Assembly: GCF_014650775.1 (NCBI RefSeq)
Contig: NZ_BMVP01000004.1
Span: forward strand, 310,001-374,000
Direction: 5' to 3'
Source of the DNA: Streptomyces cirratus
GTDB lineage: Bacteria > Actinomycetota > Actinomycetes > Streptomycetales > Streptomycetaceae
DNA length: 64,000 nt
Numbering within the stretch: the first letter of the stretch is position 1; every line of letters begins with the position of its first letter. The notes beneath the pieces are model-generated. The model made no database searches and had not been told where the DNA came from. It saw only the letters and a program-made list of their open reading frames with translations. The position numbers and the translations under genes were made by a program. Below, one piece after another: positions 28,639 to 36,490 of the stretch.

Positions 28639-29084
28639 GGGGTTGTTCAGGACGACATGATGAACCGCAGGGCGAGGCCGGAGGCCGTGATCCAGTAGGT
28701 GACGCGGGCACCGTCGTCGAACGAGACCTGGCCGGGCAGGCTGACGTTCACCGGCTCGCCCGGTTCGCTGCCGGGGTTGGGGCCCTGGATGCGGAGAGGA
28801 ACGGTGTTGGTGTCGTACGTGTCCATGTGGCCGCCGCCGGCGAGGAGAGCCGCGTAGGCCTTCTCACCCGGAGCGAGGGTGGCGGGCGCGTCCTTGCTGT
28901 CCTTGATCACCGCGATCGGGGCCCTGGCGTAGGGGAACTTCACGTACGGGTACTCGTACAGATTGCACTTCTTCTTCCCGGTGTTGGTGACGGTGAGGAG
29001 GAGGTGCCTGACGGGCTTGCCCTTCTCGTCCTCGTTCGTGGCCGAGAACGCGAGGTCGGTCACCACACACGCCGCAACCGCGGC
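28639..29084 (-). repeat. Left arm of a 446-bp near-perfect inverted repeat (DUF4232 coding)
   Basis: Read on the minus strand, this segment is the same as bases 30354-30799 on the plus strand. By eye I find only two mismatches, both synonymous Ala codons near the middle. It encodes the last ~145 residues and stop of the DUF4232 lipoprotein. Identity stops sharply at both ends. Confidence 0.95.
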
Positions 29085-29354
29085 GCCGTCGCCCTTACCG
29101 GCCTCGCCGCCGGCGTTGCCCGAACCGCCGCCGGGCTTCGCCGAACCACCGCCGGGCTTCGCCGAAGCATCGCCCGGCTTCGCCGATGCCGTCTCCCCCG
29201 TCTTCGGCGAGTTCGCCGCGCTCGGCTGCTCCGAGGTCTTGGAGTCACCCGATACGTCGGCCCCACTCGGCTCACATGCCGTGGACGCGAGCAGCAGCGC
29301 GCCGAGGACGGCCGCGCCCGCCGCCTTCCTGATTGCCTTGTTTCCCCTGGTCAA
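28647..29354 (-). CDS. DUF4232 lipoprotein
   Basis: A 235-residue predicted lipoprotein: a lysine/arginine N-terminus, a hydrophobic core and a lipobox ending LLASTAC (Cys27), then a linker with SAKPGGG repeats to about residue 88. The DUF4232 domain follows (ACVVTDLAFSATNEDEKGKP to the end), with Cys in KKKCNLYEYP. The domain is identical in protein to that of the gene at 29976-30791. TTG start chosen because AGGGGG lies 8 nt upstream and the signal peptide begins there; the longer frame would overlap the divergent sigma gene. Function of DUF4232 is unknown; probably an extracytoplasmic binding domain. Confidence 0.8.
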   Translation of the reverse strand: MTRGNKAIRKAAGAAVLGALLLASTACEPSGADVSGDSKTSEQPSAANSPKTGETASAKPGDASAKPGGGSAKPGGGSGNAGGEAGKGDGAAVAACVVTDLAFSATNEDEKGKPVRHLLLTVTNTGKKKCNLYEYPYVKFPYARAPIAVIKDSKDAPATLAPGEKAYAALLAGGGHMDTYDTNTVPLRIQGPNPGSEPGEPVNVSLPGQVSFDDGARVTYWITASGLALRFIMSS

Positions 29355-29458
29355 CAGAGCCCCCTGTGTGGTGTTCTTCGCTGTACACGACCTGTACGCA
29401 CGCCAGGAGTCCGCGGGTTGCACGCGGATCGGAAAAGTTTCGGCACCGAGGGGGTGGT

Positions 29459-29986
29459 ATGACGGAGGACGAGTTCGACGCGTTCTACGCGTCGGCGTTC
29501 CCACGGGTCGTCGGCCAGGTGTACTCCTTCACAGGTGATCACGGCCAGGCCCAGGACGTCGTTCAGGAAGCCTTCGTACGGGCCTGGGACCGACGGCGTG
29601 ACTTCCTTACCACCGAGGCCCCCGAAGCCTGGATCCGGACCGTCGCGATGCGTCTCGCGGTCAGCCACTGGCGGCGGGCGCGGCGGTGGCTGGAGCTGGT
29701 GCGCCGCACGCCGCTACCCGAGCACGCCCCTGGACCCGGCCCCGAGCACGTCGCCCTCGTCGCGGCGCTGCGACAGCTCCCGGAGCCCCAGCGGCTGGCG
29801 ATAGTGCTGCACCACCTGTGTGACCTCAGTGTGGAGCAGGTAGCCTCCGAAACCGGCGCACCGACCGGTACGGTCAAGGCCCGCCTGTCACGCGGCCGGG
29901 CAGCCCTCGCCGAGCTGCTGCCGGCGAGTGAAGTCGGTGTGGTGGGCGGAAGCGGCGAGGAGAAGGAGGAAGACCGTGGCCGATGA
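29459..29986 (+). CDS. ECF sigma factor, SigE/Sig70 subfamily-like
   Basis: A 175-residue extracytoplasmic-function sigma factor. Region 2 (~8-75) contains AQDVVQEAFVRAWDRR, and WIRTVAMRLAVSHWRR follows. Region 4 (~105-155) contains LPEPQRLAIVLHHLCDLSVEQVASETGAPTGTVKARLSRGRAAL, the DNA-binding helix-turn-helix. ATG start chosen at 29459. It overlaps the downstream membrane-anchored DUF4232 gene by 11 bp and is divergent from the DUF4232 lipoprotein gene. The coupled gene is a plausible membrane partner, though it lacks a recognisable zinc-binding anti-sigma motif. Confidence 0.9.
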   Translation: MTEDEFDAFYASAFPRVVGQVYSFTGDHGQAQDVVQEAFVRAWDRRRDFLTTEAPEAWIRTVAMRLAVSHWRRARRWLELVRRTPLPEHAPGPGPEHVALVAALRQLPEPQRLAIVLHHLCDLSVEQVASETGAPTGTVKARLSRGRAALAELLPASEVGVVGGSGEEKEEDRGR

Positions 29987-30791
29987 CCTCTCCTCCGCCC
30001 TGCGCGAGCTGGCCGACAGCGCCGCCAGTCCCGCGCCCACTACGGGCGCGGAGGTCCGACGCCGGGCCGTGTCCCGGCGCCGCCGACGGCACTCCGCCCT
30101 CGCGGGAGGCACCGTTGCAGTGGTCGCAGCCCTCGCGTTCGGCCTGACCACGGCCCTCGGCGGCCCGGAGTCCCACCGACGCCCCGCACCACAACCCGCC
30201 GCCTCCCTCACTGCGCCGACGGCCGATGCGGCGTCCCCCGCTGCGCCCAGCGCCAGTGCGCCCTCGTCCACCGAGCCCTCCCCCAGTGCGCCAACCCTCG
30301 CCGGACCAACCCCCACCAGCCCCACCGCCGGTGCGGAAACCTCCACTGCGCCTGCCGCGGTTGCGGCGTGTGTGGTGACCGACCTCGCGTTCTCGGCCAC
30401 GAACGAGGACGAGAAGGGCAAGCCCGTCAGGCACCTCCTCCTCACCGTCACCAACACCGGGAAGAAGAAGTGCAATCTGTACGAGTACCCGTACGTGAAG
30501 TTCCCCTACGCCAGGGCCCCGATCGCGGTGATCAAGGACAGCAAGGACGCGCCCGCCACCCTCGCTCCGGGTGAGAAGGCGTACGCAGCTCTCCTCGCCG
30601 GCGGCGGCCACATGGACACGTACGACACCAACACCGTTCCTCTCCGCATCCAGGGCCCCAACCCCGGCAGCGAACCGGGCGAGCCGGTGAACGTCAGCCT
30701 GCCCGGCCAGGTCTCGTTCGACGACGGTGCCCGCGTCACCTACTGGATCACGGCCTCCGGCCTCGCCCTGCGGTTCATCATGTCGTCCTGA
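29976..30791 (+). CDS. Membrane-anchored DUF4232 protein coupled to the sigma factor
   Basis: A 271-residue protein: a short cytoplasmic N-terminus (VADDLSSALRELADSAASP), an Arg-rich stretch, one transmembrane helix (~46-65, LAGGTVAVVAALAFGLTTAL), a long Ala/Pro/Ser/Thr linker (~75-128) and an external DUF4232 domain identical to that of the lipoprotein encoded divergently. GTG start with GGAGG upstream, overlapping the sigma gene. The topology fits an anti-sigma or sensory partner, but no anti-sigma motif is visible. The domain coding sequence is the right arm of the inverted repeat. Confidence 0.85.
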   Translation: MADDLSSALRELADSAASPAPTTGAEVRRRAVSRRRRRHSALAGGTVAVVAALAFGLTTALGGPESHRRPAPQPAASLTAPTADAASPAAPSASAPSSTEPSPSAPTLAGPTPTSPTAGAETSTAPAAVAACVVTDLAFSATNEDEKGKPVRHLLLTVTNTGKKKCNLYEYPYVKFPYARAPIAVIKDSKDAPATLAPGEKAYAALLAGGGHMDTYDTNTVPLRIQGPNPGSEPGEPVNVSLPGQVSFDDGARVTYWITASGLALRFIMSS

Positions 30792-30799
30792 ACAACCCC
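30354..30799 (+). repeat. Right arm of a 446-bp near-perfect inverted repeat
   Basis: Inverted copy of 28639-29084. It covers the DUF4232 domain of the gene at 29976-30791 and eight bases past its stop codon. The two arms bracket a 1269-bp centre that carries both N-terminal coding parts and the ECF sigma gene. Confidence 0.95.
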
Positions 30800-30822
30800 T
30801 CGCCGGGCCCCAAGCAGGGGTA

Positions 30823-30855
30823 CCGGGGTCGCCCCGGCGCCACCCCCGCCGGGGC
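30823..30855. terminator. GC hairpins between converging genes
   Basis: Two overlapping inverted repeats (CCGGGG/CCCCGG and GCCCCGGC/GCCGGGGC) lie in the 69-bp gap between the stops of two converging genes. A bidirectional terminator is likely. Confidence 0.5.
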
Positions 30856-30860
30856 AGAAC

Positions 30861-31466
30861 TCAGGGGGCCCGCCAGACGTTGGCGAAGGCCGCGTTCTCG
30901 ATGGACCGCCGCTGGCGCACCGCCTCCAGTTCCATCACGGCATCGTTGACGGCGGCCAGCACGGCGGTCACCGCCTCGCCGTCCGGGCCGGGAGCGTCCT
31001 GGGAGGGTCCGCGGCGGATGCCGACGGCCACGGCGAGGGCCCGGAGGACGGGTTCGTCCTCCTCCCAGCGCCGGCGCGCCCGCTGCCGGGCCGGTGAGTC
31101 GACGAGTTCCAGGTGCTCGGCCCCGAACGGCAGGTATCCGCGCCGCGCCGGGGACAGCAGGCCGTCCTCCTCGAACACCCTCTGGTAGGCCGCGGACAGG
31201 TCGCGGCCCCTGCGCCACAGCCAGTCGTCGACGCGCTCGTACGGCTCCTGTCGCCCGAGCGCCGACGCCGCCGCCCCGAGCAGTCGGTCGTCCAGCGCCT
31301 GCTGCGGGCCGGGCAGGATGAGGTCGTCGTCCAGGGTGACGGCCTCCGCCGCGATGAGATCGATCAGTTCGGCCCCGGCCAGGGCCAGGGACAGGTCACC
31401 CTGTCCCACAGGACGCTCGGGCGGAGCCTCCAGGGCGACGATGAACAGGTCTTGCGCCGTGGTCAT
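30861..31466 (-). CDS. GPP34 (GOLPH3/Vps74) family protein
   Basis: A 201-residue protein with the GPP34 layout: opening AQDLFIVALEAPP, then LSLALAGAELIDLIAAEAVTLDDDLILP, then a helical body. In eukaryotes the family binds phosphatidylinositol-4-phosphate at the Golgi; in actinomycetes it is common and poorly understood. ATG start with GAGGGAG upstream. It converges on the DUF4232/sigma unit. Confidence 0.85.
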   Translation of the reverse strand: MTTAQDLFIVALEAPPERPVGQGDLSLALAGAELIDLIAAEAVTLDDDLILPGPQQALDDRLLGAAASALGRQEPYERVDDWLWRRGRDLSAAYQRVFEEDGLLSPARRGYLPFGAEHLELVDSPARQRARRRWEEDEPVLRALAVAVGIRRGPSQDAPGPDGEAVTAVLAAVNDAVMELEAVRQRRSIENAAFANVWRAP

Positions 31467-31630
31467 GAAGGGCTCCCTCGTGGTCGGCCGAACCAGCCTC
31501 CCGGCGCTGCCGGCGACGGTGCGGGTGCGATGCAGGTGCGGGGCAAGTATCACCCCTGGGCCGATCGGCCGGCCGGCCGCGGGCGCGGCCGGCCGAGGTC
31601 CCCAGGGTGACCGTACGGCAGCTCTCCACC

Positions 31631-32566
31631 TCAGGGGACGGTGATGACGACCTTGCCCCGGATGTGCTTGCCGGCGAAGTCGGCCACCGCCTGCACCGCG
31701 TCGCCGAACGCGTAGCGGGCACCGATCTCGACGCGCAGACCGCCGTCCGCGGCCCGGCTCGCGAGGTCCTCCAGATCGCCCGGTTCCGGGACGAACGAGC
31801 CGATGTAGACCGGGGTCACGCCGCGGCCCAGGTCGTCCGGGCCGGACAGCGGGGACACCAGCCTGCCACCGGGCCTGGCCGCCCGTGCGACGGCGGCCAG
31901 CCCCTCACCGCGGTTGACCAGGTCGACGACCACGTCGACTCCGTCCGGCACCAGCTTCAGCGTCTCTTCGACCACGTCGGACTGCCGGTAGTCGACGGTG
32001 TCCGCTGCACCGAGCCCGCAGATGTAGTCCGCGTCCTGCGCGGTGGCCGTGGCGATCACGCGGGCTCTGAGCGCGTGCGCGAGCTGCACGGCGTACAGAC
32101 CGACTCCGCCGGTGGCCCCGATCACCAGCACGCTCTCACCCCCGGTCAGCCCGACGGCCCTCAGCAGGCACACCGCGGTCATGCCGGACTCGGGAATGGC
32201 GGCCGCGTGGACGGCGTCCAGGTTCTGCGGCCGATGGGCCAGTCGCGGACCCGGCGTGGCCACGGTGAACTCCGCCACGGAACCCGCCTGTCCGACGAAC
32301 CCGAGCACCCGGTCGCCGGGCGCGTACCCGCTGACGCCGGCCCCGGCCTCCACCACGGTTCCGGCGACGTCCATCCCGACGATCAGCGGGTGCTCGGTCG
32401 GAAAGAGGCCCTTCGCAGCCCCTGTGACCAGCATGAGGTCGAGCGGGTTCAGTGCGGCCGCTTCGACCTTGACCACGACCTCGTCCGGTCCCGCGGCCGG
32501 CTTCGGCAGCTCGGCGAGGGTCAGGCGGTCGAGCGGTTGGTAGTCGGTGGCGACGAGGGCTTTCAC
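31631..32566 (-). CDS. Zinc-independent alcohol dehydrogenase / quinone oxidoreductase-like enzyme
   Basis: A 311-residue medium-chain dehydrogenase. The N-terminal GroES-like domain has NPLDLMLVTGAA and GMDVAGTVVEAGAGV; the nucleotide-binding motif is VIGATGGVGLYAVQLA (~140-155), NADPH-type. The Cys/His zinc ligands of classical ADHs are missing, which fits the quinone-reductase-like branch. GTG start chosen over the upstream ATG because the domain begins there (VKALVATDY). Substrate unknown; probably reductive detoxification. Confidence 0.85.
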   Translation of the reverse strand: MKALVATDYQPLDRLTLAELPKPAAGPDEVVVKVEAAALNPLDLMLVTGAAKGLFPTEHPLIVGMDVAGTVVEAGAGVSGYAPGDRVLGFVGQAGSVAEFTVATPGPRLAHRPQNLDAVHAAAIPESGMTAVCLLRAVGLTGGESVLVIGATGGVGLYAVQLAHALRARVIATATAQDADYICGLGAADTVDYRQSDVVEETLKLVPDGVDVVVDLVNRGEGLAAVARAARPGGRLVSPLSGPDDLGRGVTPVYIGSFVPEPGDLEDLASRAADGGLRVEIGARYAFGDAVQAVADFAGKHIRGKVVITVP

Positions 32567-32793
32567 GGGCGATTCCCTGAGCTGAGGCCGTACCGGAGCC
32601 GTACCGACGACGCCGCACGGCACGGGCAGAGGCGGTCACTGTCTGCCGACGCCTCAAGACCGTGGGCCTGCGGCGGCACGCCGTCCGTTTCTACGGCACC
32701 GGGCCCGCTCGCGGGTCGAGGCTGTCCGCACCGCCGCCGCGCGCGACACGTTCAGCGCAGTTCACCCCCGCCCCGGTCGGTGCCGGCCGGACC

Positions 32794-33294
32794 TCAGCCG
32801 CGGGTGCGGTAGCCGGGATGGACTCCGGGGGTCAGTTCCTGTTCGGCCGCGACGCGTTCGAGCAGACCGAGCAGGTGCGTGCGCTGCTCCGGGTCGAGGG
32901 CGGCGAGCAGGGCGTCCTCGTGGGCCGCGGCCGCGCGGGAGACCGCGCCGAGGGTGCGTCTGCCCTCCGCCGTGAGATGGAGCTCGTGGTTGCGGCGGTC
33001 CTCGGCGCTGCGCCGCCGTTCGACGAGGTCCTTGCCCTCCAGGCCGTCGATCAGTGCGACGACACGGCTCGGCACGACGCCCAGGTCCTCGGCGAGGGCC
33101 CGCTGGCTGCGCCCCGGCTGCCCGGCGACCATGCGCAGCAGTCCGACGTCCGCCGGGGTCAGTCCCAGGTGGCCGACACGTTCCGCGAAGCGTCCGGCGG
33201 CGTGCGCGCCGATCTGGGCGAGAAGGAACGCGGCCCCGCGCGGCCCGGTGGCCGGGGCGGAGCCCGTCGTATGCGGTTGCCGGGAACTGTTCAC
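32794..33294 (-). CDS. MarR-family transcriptional regulator
   Basis: A 166-residue winged-helix regulator. The helix-turn-helix lies in LTPADVGLLRMVAGQPGRSQRALAEDLGVVPSRVVALIDGLEGKDLVERRRSAEDRRNHELHLT, ending in the typical MarR wing (DRRxxELxLT). GTG start at 33294; an alternative ATG at 33327 would add 11 residues. It is divergent from the membrane-protein gene at 33363, with a ~70-bp AT-richer gap that probably holds both promoters and its operator. Confidence 0.88.
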   Translation of the reverse strand: MNSSRQPHTTGSAPATGPRGAAFLLAQIGAHAAGRFAERVGHLGLTPADVGLLRMVAGQPGRSQRALAEDLGVVPSRVVALIDGLEGKDLVERRRSAEDRRNHELHLTAEGRRTLGAVSRAAAAHEDALLAALDPEQRTHLLGLLERVAAEQELTPGVHPGYRTRG

Positions 33295-33362
33295 GGGCCT
33301 ATCGTAAGCCAACGAAATGATTCTCATCAGTGAACGATTAACCTCAGAGAACGGATTCTGCC

Positions 33363-34076
33363 GTGACCGCCACCCCAGCGACCGCTGCCCGAGAGACGCA
33401 CAGCCGACGGGACCCGCAGGCCGGGCCGCCGCCCGGCATCCTCGCCGTGGTCTTCACCGCCCTCTTCCTCGCCGGGCTCGTGCTCAGCACCCTCCTCGCC
33501 GACGGGGACACCTTCCCCTCGCCCTTCGGCTCCACCGACACGGTGACCTCCTATTTCCGCGACCACACCGACGCGGTACGCCTGTCCGGAGCCCTGCAGT
33601 TCGCGGCATCGGTGCCGCTCGCGATCTACGCCGCGACCGTCTCGGCGCGGCTGCACAAGCTCGGCGTACGCGCTCCCGGCGCCACCATCGCGCTCGCCGG
33701 AGGCGTCCTCGCCTCGGCCTTCCTCGCCTGCTCCGGACTGGTCACCTGGGTGCTGTCCCGGCCCGAGGTCGCGGGGCGCGGCGACGTCGTCCGGGCCCTG
33801 CAGTACCTGGCCTTCGGGCTCGGTGGCCCCGGCCACGTCGTCCTGCTGGGGCTGCTGGTCGCCGGGATCGCCGTACCGGGGCTGCTCGCCGGCCTGCTTC
33901 CGCGCGCCCTCGCCGTGGCGGGACTGGCCGTCGCTGCGGTCGCCGAACTGTCCACGCTGGTCCTGCTGGCCGACGGGGGCGCCCTGCTGCTGCCGGTCGC
34001 CCGGTTCGCCGGCCTGCTGTGGCTGATCGCGGCCGGGTTCCTGCTGCCGCGCCGCCGCGTCCGTACGGAGGGCTGA
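33363..34076 (+). CDS. Integral membrane protein, probable MarR target
   Basis: A 237-residue protein with about six hydrophobic helices (first ILAVVFTALFLAGLVLSTLL, ~26-45; last FAGLLWLIAAGFLLP near the end). No catalytic or transport motif recognised. GTG start. It is divergent from the MarR gene, the usual arrangement for a gene under MarR control. The SGNH hydrolase starts 5 bp after its stop, so the two form an operon. Confidence 0.8.
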   Translation: MTATPATAARETHSRRDPQAGPPPGILAVVFTALFLAGLVLSTLLADGDTFPSPFGSTDTVTSYFRDHTDAVRLSGALQFAASVPLAIYAATVSARLHKLGVRAPGATIALAGGVLASAFLACSGLVTWVLSRPEVAGRGDVVRALQYLAFGLGGPGHVVLLGLLVAGIAVPGLLAGLLPRALAVAGLAVAAVAELSTLVLLADGGALLLPVARFAGLLWLIAAGFLLPRRRVRTEG

Positions 34077-34081
34077 CCGCC

Positions 34082-34900
34082 ATGACGAGTGCCGCCACTG
34101 CCGCCGCCCACGACCCGGCGGAACGCATGCTCCGCTTCCACCAGCCCGAGAAGGTCCTGCGCCATCTCGGCCCCGCGCCCGACGAGGCCGCGCTCGGAGC
34201 CCTGTTCGGGCTCGACCCGGCCGGCTACCGGACGCGCCTGGACCTCTTCGAGGCGCGGAACCGGGCGGCCGCCGCCGCACTCGCCGCCGAACCGGGAGCG
34301 ACGGCACGCCGTTCCGGCCTGCCGTTCCGGCCGGGCGAGCACGTCGTGGCCGTGGGAGAGAGCACCACGGCCGACCGGCTGTCCTGGTTCGAGATCCTGC
34401 GGCACCTGCTTCCGGACGGCGTGCGCTGCACGAACCTGGCCGTGACGGGCAGTACGACGACCCAGGCCCTGGCGAACCTCCCGACGCTCGCGTTCCAGCG
34501 GCCCGACTGGGTGCTGTGCATGCTGGGGGCGAACGACGTCCAGCGGCTGGACGGGGTCCCGCTGATCTCCGCCGCCGAGACCCGCCGCACCCTGCGGGCC
34601 CTGCGCGACCTGACGGTCCGGCGGACCGGGGCCCGGTGGGTCTGGCTCACCCCGACCGGCGTCGATCCCGGGCGGGTCGCGGAGTACGTCCACTTCCGGC
34701 GGGCCGGTCTCGGCTGGGCCGGGGCGGACCTCGACGCCGTCGCGGAACTCCTGCTCGCCGAGCCCGAGGTCACGATCGACACCCGGGCCGCCGCGCACGG
34801 CCACTGGGAGGAGGACGGCGTCCACCTCACGCAGGCCGGTCAACAGCACGTCGCGGCGGCGGTGCTGGACGCGCTCGCGACGCAGCCGGGGCCGCCGTGA
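34082..34900 (+). CDS. SGNH/GDSL-family hydrolase
   Basis: A 272-residue esterase/lipase-fold protein without signal peptide. Block I is VGESTTAD (nucleophile Ser94, GES rather than GDS), block II is VTGSTTTQ, block III is GAND (149-152), and block V is DGVHLT with Asp245 and His248. All catalytic positions are present. ATG start 5 bp after the membrane-protein gene. An N-terminal ~80-residue helical extension precedes the hydrolase fold. Substrate unknown. Confidence 0.85.
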   Translation: MTSAATAAAHDPAERMLRFHQPEKVLRHLGPAPDEAALGALFGLDPAGYRTRLDLFEARNRAAAAALAAEPGATARRSGLPFRPGEHVVAVGESTTADRLSWFEILRHLLPDGVRCTNLAVTGSTTTQALANLPTLAFQRPDWVLCMLGANDVQRLDGVPLISAAETRRTLRALRDLTVRRTGARWVWLTPTGVDPGRVAEYVHFRRAGLGWAGADLDAVAELLLAEPEVTIDTRAAAHGHWEEDGVHLTQAGQQHVAAAVLDALATQPGPP

Positions 34901-34913
34901 CCGCGCCGGTGGG

Positions 34914-36332
34914 CTACCTCGGGCTGATCGTGACCTGGTACGTGGTTCCGCTCCTGCCGTGGGTGCTCACAGTGACGGTTTGGCCATGGCCGTCCCACGT
35001 GGCGTCGCGGCCCTGGAGCGTGACGCGGTAGCCGTTCGGGTAGGTGTCCCTCGGCACGGTGATCTCGGTGGGTCCGGCGGCGTTGTCACGGGTGCGGAAG
35101 GTGAGGGTGTAGGTGCGCGTGGCGGGGTCGTACGCGAAGTTGAGCGGGTCACCCGCGACGGCCCGCGCGTAGGGCTGGACGAGCAGCCGGGCGTTGGGCT
35201 TCACCGCGCCCGTCTGGTCGAGGAAGCAGTAGCCGCCGCCCCGGCACCACTGCCACCACGTCCAGCCGCTGGAGAAGCGGTCCAGGGAGGCCGTCATGTC
35301 GGTGACGAACCGGCTCGCGTGCGGAACGTACGGGTTGCCGCCCCACTCGCCGACGATCACCGGCATGCGGTGACGGGTCGGGTAGTCGCTGATCGCCGCC
35401 TCGTAGGCCTGGATGAAGGTGCCATCGGGGTCGTAGTCACCGCCGGTCTCCATCGCGGTCTCGTAGAAGTGCGGCGCGTACCCGGCGTGCGGGTCGTCGA
35501 TGTGCCCCATCCGGGTGCGGGCGCCGAGACCGACGATGACGGTCGGTTCGACGAACACCCACGACTTCCGGTCGACGAGACGGACCGCCCGCGCGAGGCG
35601 GTTCCACATCTCCGTGAGCTCGCCGGCCTCGAAGCGGGCCGCGGCGGCAGGGAGGTCTTCGCCCTCGAGGATCCGCGCGAACGGCTCGTTCATCAGGTCG
35701 TAGCCGAGCAGCGCGGGGTGCCCGCCCAGGGCGGAGGCGACCGTCGTCCACATGCGGGCGTGCGCGGTGCGGAGGTCGGTGTCCTTGTACAGGTGGTCGA
35801 AGGCGGCCTGTACGGACGGCTCGAAGTACTCGGAGAACCAGTCCTCGGGTATCGGCCGGAACGGCAGGCCCTCGTCGCGCGTGGCCCAGGCGGGCACCCC
35901 CCGGGAGCCGAAGTGCGGTCCGTACACGTCCTGGTGGGCGTCGAGCACGACCTTGACGCGGTAGCGGCCGGCCCAGTCGAGGATGCGGCGCATCTTGGCG
36001 AGGTATCCGCGGTCGTAGTGCCCGGGCGTCGGTTCGAGGTCGTCCCAGAAGAACGCCAGGCGCGCGAGGTTGAACCCCCGGGCGGCCATGTCCTTGAGGT
36101 CGCTCTCGTGGATGTCGGCGAACGCCTCGGCGCCCCGGCTGCTCTTGTCGGCGAGGTTGAAGCCGCGCCACTGCAGCGCGCGGCCCTGGCCGTCGGTGGT
36201 GAAGGTGCGGTCACCGATGGTGACGCGGTCGGGGGCCCGGTCGGGGTGGGCCTGTGCCTGCGCGGGGAGGACGCCGAGCAGGAGGGCTGCCACGCCGAGG
36301 GCGACGGGGGCGAAGCGGGAGGTCCGGCGCAT
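34914..36332 (-). CDS. Secreted GH5-family endoglycoceramidase-like glycoside hydrolase
   Basis: A 472-residue secreted enzyme with a signal peptide ending about AQAQA (residue 28). The GH5 barrel shows LQWRGFNLADKS, LARLAFFWDDLEP, LDAHQDVYG, the acid/base DLMNEPF (Glu216) and the nucleophile in IVGEWGG (Glu329). These motifs are typical of endoglycoceramidase-like GH5 enzymes that release the glycan from glycolipids. A ~90-residue C-terminal beta-sandwich follows. It converges on the SGNH gene with 13 bp between stops. Lipid-linked versus other substrates cannot be decided by eye. Confidence 0.88.
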   Translation of the reverse strand: MRRTSRFAPVALGVAALLLGVLPAQAQAHPDRAPDRVTIGDRTFTTDGQGRALQWRGFNLADKSSRGAEAFADIHESDLKDMAARGFNLARLAFFWDDLEPTPGHYDRGYLAKMRRILDWAGRYRVKVVLDAHQDVYGPHFGSRGVPAWATRDEGLPFRPIPEDWFSEYFEPSVQAAFDHLYKDTDLRTAHARMWTTVASALGGHPALLGYDLMNEPFARILEGEDLPAAAARFEAGELTEMWNRLARAVRLVDRKSWVFVEPTVIVGLGARTRMGHIDDPHAGYAPHFYETAMETGGDYDPDGTFIQAYEAAISDYPTRHRMPVIVGEWGGNPYVPHASRFVTDMTASLDRFSSGWTWWQWCRGGGYCFLDQTGAVKPNARLLVQPYARAVAGDPLNFAYDPATRTYTLTFRTRDNAAGPTEITVPRDTYPNGYRVTLQGRDATWDGHGQTVTVSTHGRSGTTYQVTISPR

Positions 36333-36389
36333 GCGGGAGACCCCTTCGAGGGTAGCGTTTCTGACGATCCATCACGTGCCGGTCGGATG

Positions 36390-36403
36390 TTACTGACCAG
36401 TGA
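36390..36403. promoter_or_regulatory. TetR-type operator-like palindrome upstream of the GH5 gene
   Basis: TTACTGACCAGTGA matches, with one mismatch, the palindrome TTACTGACCAGTAA seen for TetR-family operators. It lies about 58-71 bp before the GH5 start codon, inside the 158-bp gap. No TetR gene is adjacent. Confidence 0.35.
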
Positions 36404-36490
36404 GGCAAGTTCCCATCGTTTCGCTGGAGTTGTTGACGGGACTTGCCGCTGCGCGGACCTCCCTGCCGCGAGGCCGGCCGGGCGGGGTGC

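Noticed and set aside
29459..29504. DUF4232 lipoprotein starting inside the sigma gene (29504)
   Set aside because: That start would overlap the divergent sigma gene; the TTG at 29354 sits 8 nt after AGGGGG, directly before the signal peptide.
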